This document shows, one piece after another, positions 56,976-64,000 of a stretch of DNA of 64,000 bases. The DNA is from Erythrobacter sp. 3-20A1M (lineage in GTDB: Bacteria > Pseudomonadota > Alphaproteobacteria > Sphingomonadales > Sphingomonadaceae): assembly GCF_018636735.1 (NCBI RefSeq), contig NZ_CP045200.1:2324001-2388000 (forward strand), given 5' to 3'. Below the pieces are notes generated by a model that saw nothing but the letters and a program-made list of their open reading frames with translations, was not told the DNA's origin and made no database searches. The position numbers and the translations under genes were made by a program. Position 1 is the first letter of the stretch; each line of letters opens with the position of its first letter.

Positions 56976-57956
56976 ATGAAACTGCTGAAACTCGTCCCCG
57001 ACAACACCAACATCCATTTCCTGAAATGGCGCGTGCCGTTCTACGTCATCAGCCTGATCCTGATGGCGGCTAGCTGGGCGCTGGTGCTGACCAAGGGCCT
57101 CAATTACGGCGTCGACTTCGCGGGCGGTCAGGAAGTGACGCTGACCTTCGAGCAGCGCCAGCAGGCCCCGATCGGCGAGCTGCGCGATCTGGTCGGCGGG
57201 CTCGGCTACGGCGATCCGGTGATCCAGCGCTTCGGCGAACCTAACCAGGTGTCGATCCGCATCCGCCTGCCCGAATCGGTGGAAAACACCCCGGGCGGCG
57301 CGAACGCGGTGGGTGAGCAGGTGATTGCTGCGATCGGCAAGACCTATCCCGGTGTGCGCCGCGACGGCAACGACACCGTGTCGGGCAAGGTCGCGGGCGA
57401 GTTTCGCGAGAAGGCGGTCTATGCGCTGCTTGCCGCGATGCTGGCGATCGCGCTCTACATCTGGGTGCGGTTCGAATGGCAGTTCGGCGTGGGCGGCCTG
57501 TTCGCGCTGGCGCACGACGTGTCGCTGACGCTGGGCATGTTCGCGCTGTTCCAGCTGGAATTCAGCCTGCAGATCATCGCCGCGATCCTGGCCATCATCG
57601 GCTATTCGCTGAACGACACGATCGTCGTCTACGACCGTATCCGCGAGAACCTGAAGAAATACCGCAAGATGCCGCTGCCCGAGCTGCTCGACCTGTCGGT
57701 CAACGAGACGCTGGCCCGCACGGTGATGACCTCGCTGACGCTGCTGGTCGCACTGATCCCGCTGCTGATCTTCGGCCCCGCCAGCCTGTTCGGCCTGACC
57801 GCCGCGATCACGCTGGGTATCTTCGTGGGTACCTACAGCTCGATCTACATGGCCGCGCCGATCCTCATCTGGCTGGGCGTGAACAGCAACAGTTTCGTTC
57901 CGCAGGAGGGGACGGCGGACAAGCAGGAGCGGCTTGCCCGCGAACGCGGCGCCTGA
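56976..57956 (+). CDS. secF: Protein translocase subunit SecF
   Basis: A 326-residue partner of SecD with six membrane helices. GLNYGVDFAGGQEVTLTFE starts the periplasmic part. The RND-type signature GYSLNDTIVVYDRIREN is in helix 4. VNETLARTVMTSLTLLVAL is also typical. A GGGAGAG site precedes the ATG. A palindromic sequence follows the stop. Confidence 0.97.
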   Translation: MKLLKLVPDNTNIHFLKWRVPFYVISLILMAASWALVLTKGLNYGVDFAGGQEVTLTFEQRQQAPIGELRDLVGGLGYGDPVIQRFGEPNQVSIRIRLPESVENTPGGANAVGEQVIAAIGKTYPGVRRDGNDTVSGKVAGEFREKAVYALLAAMLAIALYIWVRFEWQFGVGGLFALAHDVSLTLGMFALFQLEFSLQIIAAILAIIGYSLNDTIVVYDRIRENLKKYRKMPLPELLDLSVNETLARTVMTSLTLLVALIPLLIFGPASLFGLTAAITLGIFVGTYSSIYMAAPILIWLGVNSNSFVPQEGTADKQERLARERGA

Positions 57957-58339
57957 TCTTCGATAGTGGGTTGCGGGGGATAGCTATCCCCTGATGATCC
58001 GTTCGTAATAGGCGGCGTGTGGAAGGGCCGGCGCAGCGATGCGACGGACGAGCGGCAGAGGACCGCGAGGGCCATCAGCACCGGGTTCCAGCGCCCGCCG
58101 ATGCCGGGCAGGGTGCGAAACTGGGGCGATGGATTCCACACCGCGCTGTACGCCATCGGTCGCGCCGCGTGCCAGCCCGCGAACCTTGCCGAACAGCACC
58201 GATGGCGCCGCCAGCGGTCTGACCACCGGGACCTCCCAGTCGCCGCGCGCCGTCAGCGCTTAGAGCGAGCGGGCGACGAAGGGGGCGAAGCGCGGTCGCG
58301 AACTTCTGGGATCGAGCGCGCAGAGCGACAGGACCCGCT
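57957..58339. other. 383-bp region without a convincing gene
   Basis: Minus-strand frames show short stretches with GC-rich third positions, such as VVRPLAAPSVLFGKVRGLARG (58226 downward) in one frame and WNPSPQFRTLPGIGGRW in another. No intact recognisable protein results. It may hold an eroded or frameshifted remnant. Confidence 0.4.
57976..57991 (+). terminator. 16-bp perfect palindrome after secF
   Basis: GGGGATAGCTATCCCC is perfectly self-complementary and starts 20 bases after the secF stop. It could fold as a GGGGAT/ATCCCC stem with an AGCT loop and end the sec operon, or be a protein site. There is no T-run. Confidence 0.45.
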
Positions 58340-58912
58340 TCACAGTTTGCGAACCAGCGTCTCCGCCACGGCGATCCACGGCGGATCGTTGACGACTTCC
58401 TGCTTCTCCCCCGCCCCCGGGGGCAGCAGGCCGACCAGTCCGCCCTGCCGGTCGATCAGCCGCCCGAAAGCGAAGCGGCCGCCCTTGCGCGGGACCAGCA
58501 CGTCGCGGTTGATCGCGCGGCTCGCGTCCTCCGGCGCCAGCTGGCGCAGCCAGATCTGGTCGCCGGGCAGATAGGGTCCGACTGCCGCGTGGACCGCCAG
58601 GACGGTGAGCGGGCCCTCGCCACCGAGCGTTCCCGCCTGCACGGCCTCCCTCGGCTGGGCCAGCGCCTCTGGCCCGCGCGGGCCGAGCTCGGCCACGATC
58701 ATCGGCGCGACGCTTCCCTCCGACCGGACGAGGGTTTCGGGATCGACTCCCAGCGCCCGCGCGATCCGTTCCATCCAGACGAGGGAAATGTTCCTGGTGC
58801 CGGTCTCCAGCCGACCGATCGTCTGCGCCGTCGTCGGCGGGTTGCACGCCGCCGCCAGTTCGGCGAGCGTCCAGCCCTTGTCCTTGCGAATGGCGCGAAT
58901 ACGGTTGATCAT
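58340..58912 (-). CDS. XRE family transcriptional regulator
   Basis: A 190-residue regulator. The N-terminal helix-turn-helix is INRIRAIRKDKGWTLAELAA and AQTIGRLETGTRNISLVWM. The C-terminal half (LPGDQIWLRQLAPEDAS, RDVLVPRKGGRFAFGRLI) looks like a small beta domain similar to the peptidase-like part of LexA/S24 repressors, but no Ser-Lys dyad is evident. The ATG at 58912 has AGGAG upstream. It is divergent from the DUF6456 gene by 98 bases. Confidence 0.82.
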   Translation of the reverse strand: MINRIRAIRKDKGWTLAELAAACNPPTTAQTIGRLETGTRNISLVWMERIARALGVDPETLVRSEGSVAPMIVAELGPRGPEALAQPREAVQAGTLGGEGPLTVLAVHAAVGPYLPGDQIWLRQLAPEDASRAINRDVLVPRKGGRFAFGRLIDRQGGLVGLLPPGAGEKQEVVNDPPWIAVAETLVRKL

Positions 58913-59010
58913 AGCGCTGTCTCCTAACCGTTTTGGTAAAATCGCTTTCCTACACGAGGATGGGTTTGGCAAGGGCGCGCCGGCTAGACCCCACAGGAGA
59001 ACGCTGCGCC

Positions 59011-59487
59011 ATGAAACGCCACATCGTCGAACGAGAACTCACGCCAGAGGGGCCGCGACGCGGCGGAGCGGCCCGCGCCGGTCGGCGCAGCGTCGCGGTC
59101 AACGCGGCGGAATCGCCGCTCGCCTGGCTGCACGCGCGCGGTCACCTCGACGATCGGCTGTTCGAAGCGGGCGAGCGGCTGCGCGCCGATTACGAGCGCG
59201 CCCAGCTTTCGCCCTCGGTAACGATGCGCTGGGGCCCGGTCCGCATCCGGGGGGGCTCCAACGCGGGCCTCTCGCCGAGCGAGCGCCAGCTGGCGGCAAA
59301 GATGCGGTTCGACGGTGCGATCGCGCGAGCGGGCAGCGGTTTGGAGGATATCCTGTGGCGGGTGGTATGCGCCTGCGAGAGCCTGCCCGATGCCGAACGG
59401 GCGCTCACATGGCCGGCGCGCAGCGGGAAACTGGTTCTGCGGCTCGCGCTGGAACGCGTCGCGGACTTCTACCGGATCAGCGGGTAA
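59011..59487 (+). CDS. DUF6456 domain-containing protein
   Basis: A 158-residue protein resembling the alphaproteobacterial DUF6456 family; function unknown. Recognisable stretches are AESPLAWLHARGHLDDRLFEAG, AGERLRADYERAQLSPSV, and a C-terminal helical part LEDILWRVVCACESLPDAER. The charged N-terminus (residues 1-50) looks disordered. The ATG at 59011 is preceded by AGGAGA. Its end overlaps the end of the convergent phosphatidyltransferase gene by 11 bases. Confidence 0.78.
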   Translation: MKRHIVERELTPEGPRRGGAARAGRRSVAVNAAESPLAWLHARGHLDDRLFEAGERLRADYERAQLSPSVTMRWGPVRIRGGSNAGLSPSERQLAAKMRFDGAIARAGSGLEDILWRVVCACESLPDAERALTWPARSGKLVLRLALERVADFYRISG

Positions 59488-60178
59488 TAGCGCCCACGCG
59501 CTCGCGGTGATCGCGGCGCGCAAGCTTGCGCGCGGTCACCGCGAGCTGGACGAGGAACACCGCCATCATCAATCCCGCCACGCCGATGGCGACAAGGTCG
59601 AACAGGCTGAGGGGCCCCAGGACGTTGGCCATCGGTCCGGCGAAATACATGCTGATCGTCAGCGCGACCAGGAACACGCGGATCTCCGTCGGCCCGACCC
59701 CGCCATGCGTAAGCTCGAACTCGCCCCCCGCCTTCGCCAACAGGAAGGTGTAGGCGGCGAGCAGCAGGTAACCGATCACCCCCAGCAGTGCGTAGTTCAT
59801 CGTTATGTAGGGGCTCAGGCCCAGCCCGCCGACCATCAGCAGCGAGCCCAGGCAATCGCAACTGTGGTCGATGAAATAGCCGTAGCGGGGCCGTTCGATC
59901 CCGCGCCATCGCGCGACGCTCCCATCCAGGGAATCGCCGAACCAGTGGACGAAATACCCGCCGACCGCGACCCACAGCCAGGCCGGGTCGAAGGTGCTAA
60001 GCGCATAGGACACGCCGATCACCAGCGCGGAAAAGAGCGCTAGCCAGGTCAGCACGTCAGGCGTTACCCATTGCGGCAGGCGGGGGCAGAGCCAGTTCAG
60101 CACCGCGCGTTCCGACCGGGTCAGGACGGATTGCTGGATGCGCGTGACACCCCCGCTTTCGGTTGTATGCCGTTTCAT
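59477..60178 (-). CDS. CDP-alcohol phosphatidyltransferase family protein
   Basis: A 233-residue integral membrane enzyme. The catalytic motif D-G-x2-A-R, then G-x3-D-x3-D, is visible as DSLDGSVARWRG and GYFIDHSCDCLG. Six hydrophobic segments surround it. It would join a CDP-activated lipid or alcohol to an acceptor hydroxyl in phospholipid-type synthesis; the exact alcohol is unknown. The frame extends far upstream, but ATG 60178 starts the conserved region. Confidence 0.85.
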   Translation of the reverse strand: MKRHTTESGGVTRIQQSVLTRSERAVLNWLCPRLPQWVTPDVLTWLALFSALVIGVSYALSTFDPAWLWVAVGGYFVHWFGDSLDGSVARWRGIERPRYGYFIDHSCDCLGSLLMVGGLGLSPYITMNYALLGVIGYLLLAAYTFLLAKAGGEFELTHGGVGPTEIRVFLVALTISMYFAGPMANVLGPLSLFDLVAIGVAGLMMAVFLVQLAVTARKLARRDHRERVGAITR

Positions 60179-60240
60179 GCGGTCGCTACATCGGCGCTGC
60201 GGGCGGTGGGGGCAAGGGGTTTGTGACGAAAGCGGGGCGG

Positions 60241-60837
60241 TCAGGTGGCCGTTTGGAGACACTCGGCGACCCGTTTCCGTAGTGCGGGGAGCACTTCGCC
60301 CTCGAACCAGGGATGCTGGCGCATGAACAGTGTGCTGCGCCATGCGGGGTGGGGCAGGGGAATGTAGCGGGGCAGGAATTCGCGGAACCGCTCCACCCGG
60401 TCCGCCATGCGCCAGCGCCTCGTTTCGGGGAGATACGCCGCCTGCGCGTGGGCGCCGGCAAGCACGGTCAGTTCGATGTTTTCGAGGGTACGCCACACGC
60501 GCTCATGCCAGGTCGGCGCGCATTCCGGGCGGGGCGGCTTGTCCCCGCCGCTGGCCTTGCCGGGGTAGCAGAAACCCATCGATACGATCGCGAACAGCTC
60601 CGGATCGTGCAGCGTCTCGAACGAGACGCCGAGCCATTCGGCGAGCCGAACGCCGGACTTGTCGTCGAAGGCGAGGCCCGTTTCGTGCGTGATCCGCCCC
60701 GGGGCCTGCCCGATCACCGCGATCCGGCTGGTGGCGGAAAACTGCACGATCGGCTTTGGCCCCAGCGGCAAATGCGGGGCGCACAGGGTGCAGGCGCGGA
60801 TTTCGCCCTTCAGCTGTTCGGCCGTGTCCCCGCTCAC
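60241..60837 (-). CDS. Uracil-DNA glycosylase family protein (iron-sulfur type)
   Basis: A 198-residue member of the UDG superfamily. Motif 1 is VIGQAPGRITHETG, and motif 2 is HPAWRSTLF. Cysteines in CTLC near the N-terminus plus GFCYPG and PECAPTW fit the four ligands of the 4Fe-4S family 4/5-like enzymes. It would remove uracil or related bases from DNA. The gene starts at the end of the ABC-F gene (four-base overlap), so they are co-transcribed. Confidence 0.85.
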   Translation of the reverse strand: MSGDTAEQLKGEIRACTLCAPHLPLGPKPIVQFSATSRIAVIGQAPGRITHETGLAFDDKSGVRLAEWLGVSFETLHDPELFAIVSMGFCYPGKASGGDKPPRPECAPTWHERVWRTLENIELTVLAGAHAQAAYLPETRRWRMADRVERFREFLPRYIPLPHPAWRSTLFMRQHPWFEGEVLPALRKRVAECLQTAT

Positions 60838-62645
60838 GCCTTCTCGACCTGCTCCGCCAGCATCAGCCAGCGTTCCTCGGCCGCGTCCTTCTCCTGCCGG
60901 GCGTTCTCCACGCCCTTGGAAATATTGGCGAAGCGCTGCGGATCGCTGGTGTAGAGATCGGGGTCGGACAGGATCGTCTCACCCTTGGCGATCGCAGCTT
61001 CCAGCTCCTCGATCCGCGCGGGCAGGATTTCGTAGTCGCGCTGGTCCTTGTAGGAGAGCTTGTTGGTGACCGGAGCCGGTGGTGGGGGCGGGGCGCTGTT
61101 CCCGGAGGTCGACGGTGCCGTTTTCCTGTTGGCGGTAACGCGCTCCTGTCGCTTGCGCTCCCAGTCCTCGTAGCCGCCCGCGACGACATCGACCTTGCCG
61201 CTGCCGTCGAGGCCCAGCGTCAGCGTGACCGTCCGGTCGAGGAAGTCGCGGTCGTGGCTGACGATCAGCACCGTGCCCTCGTAATCTGCAATCACCTCCT
61301 GCAGCAGGTCGAGCGTCTCGAGATCGAGATCGTTGGTCGGCTCGTCCAGCACCAGCAGATTGGATTTCCGGGCGAATTCGCGGGCCAGCAGCAGGCGGCT
61401 CTTCTCCCCGCCCGACAGGATGCCGACCTTGGTATCGACGATGCCGGGGTCGAACAGGAATTCCTTGAGATATCCTTGGACATGTTTGCGATTTCCTCGC
61501 ACATCTATCCAGTCGCTGCCCTCGGCCAGAACCTGGCGCACGGTGCGGTCGGGCTCCATCACGCTGCGCTGTTGGTCGATCATCACCCCGCTGAGTTTAT
61601 TGGAGATTTCGACCGTTCCGCCGTCGGGCGCGAGTTCGCCGGTCAACAGTTTGAGCAGTGTGGTCTTGCCCGCGCCGTTCGATCCGACGACACCGATCCG
61701 GTCGCCGCGCTGGATGCGCAGGTTGAACGGTTTGATGATCGTGCGATCGCCATACGACTTGGTGATATTCTCCGCGACGATGACGGATTTCGACTTGAAG
61801 TCCTCCTCCACCGCCAGCTTGAGCTTCGCCGCCCCTGCATCGGAGATCATCGCGGCCCGTGCCGCGCGCATCTTGTGCAGCGCCTCCAGCCGGCCCTGGT
61901 TGCGCTTGCGCCGCGCGGTGACCCCGCGTTCGAGCCAGTGCGCCTCGATCTTCAGCTTCGCGTCGAGCTTCTCAGCCGCGCGCGCTTCCTCGGCATAGAC
62001 CTGCTCCTCCCATGCCTCGTAGCCGCCGAAACCGACCTCCTTGCGCCGCATGGTGCCGCGGTCCATCCACAGCGTAGCGCGGGTCAGGCGCTTCAGGAAC
62101 GTGCGGTCGTGGCTGATGACGACGAACGCGCCCTTGTAGCGGTCCAGCCAGCTTTCCAGCCAGTCGATCGCCGCGAGGTCGAGATGGTTCGTCGGCTCGT
62201 CCATCAACAGCAGGTCGGGCTCCTGCGCCAGTGCCTTCGCGATCGCCGCGCGCCGCCGCTCCCCGCCGCTTGCACCGGCTGCCTTGCGGCTCATGTCGAT
62301 GCCGAGCTGGCCGGCGATTGCCTCCACCTCGTGCTCGGCCGGGGCATGTTCGCCATCCAGCGCGAAATCCATCAGGGTGTCGAAACGGGCGACGTCCGGG
62401 TCCTGCTCCAGCAGCACGATGCGCGTACCTGGCTTCACCTTGCGGATCCCCCGATCGGGCTCGATCCGGTCGTTGATCAGGCGGAACAGCGTGGTCTTCC
62501 CCGCTCCGTTGCGCCCGATCAGCGCGAGCCGGTCGCGCGGACCGACATGGAGCGACAACTGCTCCTGGCTCGGCCCGCCGAACAGCCAGCGACCGCCCTG
62601 CTGCAGGCCGATTTCTTCGAGCGAGAGAATGGGAGGCTGTGCCAT
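60834..62645 (-). CDS. ABC-F family ATPase, Uup-like
   Basis: A 603-residue soluble protein with two ATP-binding cassettes: Walker A GRNGAGKTT and GSNGAGKTT, signatures ASGGERRR and LSGGEKSR, Walker B ending DEPTNHLD and DEPTNDLD. The C-terminal tail (about 80 residues, IEELEAAIAKGETILSDP) is a predicted coiled coil as in Uup, which binds branched DNA or ribosomes. It differs from EttA at 10727 in that tail. ATG 62645 starts the conserved protein. Confidence 0.93.
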   Translation of the reverse strand: MAQPPILSLEEIGLQQGGRWLFGGPSQEQLSLHVGPRDRLALIGRNGAGKTTLFRLINDRIEPDRGIRKVKPGTRIVLLEQDPDVARFDTLMDFALDGEHAPAEHEVEAIAGQLGIDMSRKAAGASGGERRRAAIAKALAQEPDLLLMDEPTNHLDLAAIDWLESWLDRYKGAFVVISHDRTFLKRLTRATLWMDRGTMRRKEVGFGGYEAWEEQVYAEEARAAEKLDAKLKIEAHWLERGVTARRKRNQGRLEALHKMRAARAAMISDAGAAKLKLAVEEDFKSKSVIVAENITKSYGDRTIIKPFNLRIQRGDRIGVVGSNGAGKTTLLKLLTGELAPDGGTVEISNKLSGVMIDQQRSVMEPDRTVRQVLAEGSDWIDVRGNRKHVQGYLKEFLFDPGIVDTKVGILSGGEKSRLLLAREFARKSNLLVLDEPTNDLDLETLDLLQEVIADYEGTVLIVSHDRDFLDRTVTLTLGLDGSGKVDVVAGGYEDWERKRQERVTANRKTAPSTSGNSAPPPPPAPVTNKLSYKDQRDYEILPARIEELEAAIAKGETILSDPDLYTSDPQRFANISKGVENARQEKDAAEERWLMLAEQVEKA

Positions 62646-62754
62646 AGGTGGCGCGAGGTAGGCGCGCTGCCTTCGCGGAACAAGCCGGTTCAGCCGCGCG
62701 TAATCGCCGCGCGGCTCTTCTGGTCGCATCAGTTTTCCAAGGAGACGACCCGAT

Positions 62755-63480
62755 ATGCGCTATGTTCTGCCCCTCGCCGCCGCCGCGATGACGGTTGCCG
62801 CCGTCGCTCAACCCGCCGCCGCCGCGGACGTCACCATCCAGACGACGAACCCGGTGATAGAGCTGTCGGTATACGAGCAGGTCGAGGTCGAGCCCGATAT
62901 CGTCACCATCGGTGCTGGAGTCTCCACGATGGCTCCGACGGCGGTCGCCGCCCTGCGACAGAATTCGGCGGACATGAAGAAGGTCATCGACCGGATCAAG
63001 GGACTGGGCGTGGCCCAGCGCGACATCCAGACGACCGGCATCAATCTGAATGCGCAATACGATTACGATCAGCAGAACCAGCGGCAGGTGTTTCGCGGCT
63101 ATCAGGCGTCGAACCGCGTCAGTGTGAAGCTGCGCCAAATCCAGCGCGCGGGCGAAGTGCTGGACGCGCTGGTCGCGGCAGGGGCGACCGACCTTTCCGG
63201 ACCCGATTTCTCGGTTGATGACGACACGGCGGCGAAGGCCGCGGCGCGGAAAAGCGCGCTCGAACGGGCGCAGCGCCAGGCGCTCGAATACGCCCGCTTC
63301 GCCGGCTATTCCAACGTCCGCCTGCTGCAGGTGAGCGAATCCATTACCGGCAACGGACCGCAGCCGCCGCGTCCGGTAATGGCGCAGGCCCGGATGGCGA
63401 GCGCGGAAAAAGCTCCTGTTCAGCCCGGCGTCGTCGGTACGGGGGTGAATGTCAGCCTGACCTACGAAATGGTGAAGTGA
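62755..63480 (+). CDS. SIMPL domain-containing (DUF541) periplasmic protein
   Basis: A 241-residue exported protein. The signal peptide ends near VAQPAAAAD. The SIMPL domain follows with EVEPDIVTIGAGVSTMAPTA, GVAQRDIQTTGINLNAQYDY, GYQASNRVSVKLR and the final ALEYARFAGYSNVRLLQVSE. Members may act in oxidative stress or envelope signalling; the precise role is unclear. Confidence 0.9.
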   Translation: MRYVLPLAAAAMTVAAVAQPAAAADVTIQTTNPVIELSVYEQVEVEPDIVTIGAGVSTMAPTAVAALRQNSADMKKVIDRIKGLGVAQRDIQTTGINLNAQYDYDQQNQRQVFRGYQASNRVSVKLRQIQRAGEVLDALVAAGATDLSGPDFSVDDDTAAKAAARKSALERAQRQALEYARFAGYSNVRLLQVSESITGNGPQPPRPVMAQARMASAEKAPVQPGVVGTGVNVSLTYEMVK

Positions 63481-63562
63481 GTGGATCGGGCGCAAGTGTG
63501 AACGCTACCACTTGCGCCCATTCACAACGTATTCAATGCGTGTAAGCTAGCGCGGCAGAACG

Positions 63563-63907
63563 ATGAAGATTGTCCTCCCCCTCTCGCTGGTGGCCGCGCT
63601 CGCCCTCACGTCCGTGGCCCCGTCGTTCGGTGCCGAGCCGCCGAGTGCGCAGGACGAGGCGCGCAAGGAAATGCGCGCGGGCAATATCCTGCCACGCCGC
63701 ACGCTCGAAAACGCCGCCTTCGCCGCCATCGGCAAACCGATCTGCCGGCGGCGGGACGAGAGCAAGGCCGACAATTGCGTGGAGTATCTGGCGGGCGATT
63801 ACGATTCCAGCGCCATGGCCTATCGCTTCAAATTCATTCAGGACGGTCATGTCATCTTCGTGGATGTCGACGCGCGCACAGGCCGGGTATTGCGCCGATC
63901 GCGCTGA
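63563..63907 (+). CDS. Small PepSY-like exported protein
   Basis: A 114-residue protein with a signal peptide ending at SFGAEP. CRRRDESKADNCVEYL has two cysteines that could form a disulfide. The C-terminus FIQDGHVIFVDVDARTGRVLR is typical of the last strands of PepSY domains. It sits before what looks like a response-regulator start, an arrangement common for PepSY proteins with two-component systems. Confidence 0.7.
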   Translation: MKIVLPLSLVAALALTSVAPSFGAEPPSAQDEARKEMRAGNILPRRTLENAAFAAIGKPICRRRDESKADNCVEYLAGDYDSSAMAYRFKFIQDGHVIFVDVDARTGRVLRRSR

Positions 63908-63982
63908 AACCGGCCCGCGATTGACGCGTTGTCCGAAAAAGCGCCAAAGGGCGCGTCATCGTAACGGGGGACCTATCCGCAT

Positions 63983-64000
63983 ATGCGCATTCTGATCGTC
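63983..64000 (+). CDS. Start of a probable response regulator (truncated by window end)
   Basis: Only MRILIV is present. This is the usual first strand of a receiver domain, and GGGGGA lies upstream. The preceding PepSY-like gene supports a two-component system. This is an inference from six codons. Confidence 0.5.

Overview
This window is about 64 kb of GC-rich DNA from an alphaproteobacterium. Class I lysyl-tRNA synthetase, biotin-carboxylase/BCCP with aroQ, yajC-secD-secF, a DUF6456 protein, many TonB-linked genes and the general style of the proteins point to the Sphingomonadales, most likely Erythrobacteraceae. That is inference from gene content; there is no rRNA in the window. I see no CRISPR array, IS element or complete prophage.

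Layout. 1-10 kb: housekeeping and envelope genes (a broken DinG/Rad3-type helicase, SixA-like phosphatase, class I LysRS, DUF1003, 2OG-Fe(II) hydroxylase, cytochrome b561, a repeat-rich RcnB-like protein, ClC channel, acylphosphatase). 10-15 kb: EttA, DUF4142, DUF421 and a MATE exporter. 15-23 kb: an accessory-looking cluster with a sucrose-phosphate-synthase-type glycosyltransferase fused to an SPP-type phosphatase, three more glycosyltransferases, a sulfotransferase, and two paralogous Crp/Fnr regulators on either side of the sulfotransferase.

23-47 kb: sixteen consecutive genes that read as a peptidoglycan (muropeptide) salvage island. It holds a dicarboxylate/amino-acid symporter, a dipeptide-epimerase/DgcA plus DUF1611/DgcN pair with a LysR regulator (D-glutamate branch), an N-acyl-D-amino-acid amidohydrolase, a TonB receptor, a penicillin-acylase-family hydrolase, a PBP4-type DD-peptidase, GlcNAc kinase, NagA, a SIS-domain (NagB-II-like) protein, MurQ etherase, a secreted amidohydrolase, an S9 peptidase, a serine hydrolase and an AmpG-like permease. 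Together these could move murein fragments across both membranes, cut the peptides, and feed the sugars into glycolysis and D-Glu into central metabolism. NagZ, AmpD, AnmK, LdcA and Mpl are not seen here.

47-64 kb: two tRNAs, an atypical sensor kinase, Lrp, a TonB-like protein, accC-accB-aroQ, an orphan holin-like protein, tRNA-Pro(GGG), yajC-secDF, an XRE regulator, DUF6456, a CDP-alcohol phosphatidyltransferase, a uracil-DNA glycosylase, a Uup-like ABC-F protein, a SIMPL-domain protein, a PepSY-like protein and the first codons of what is probably a response regulator.

Two genes (helicase, penicillin acylase) are each broken by one missing base, and both can be repaired by adding one G to a G-run, which suggests sequence errors. 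A 37-bp intergenic repeat occurs three times.
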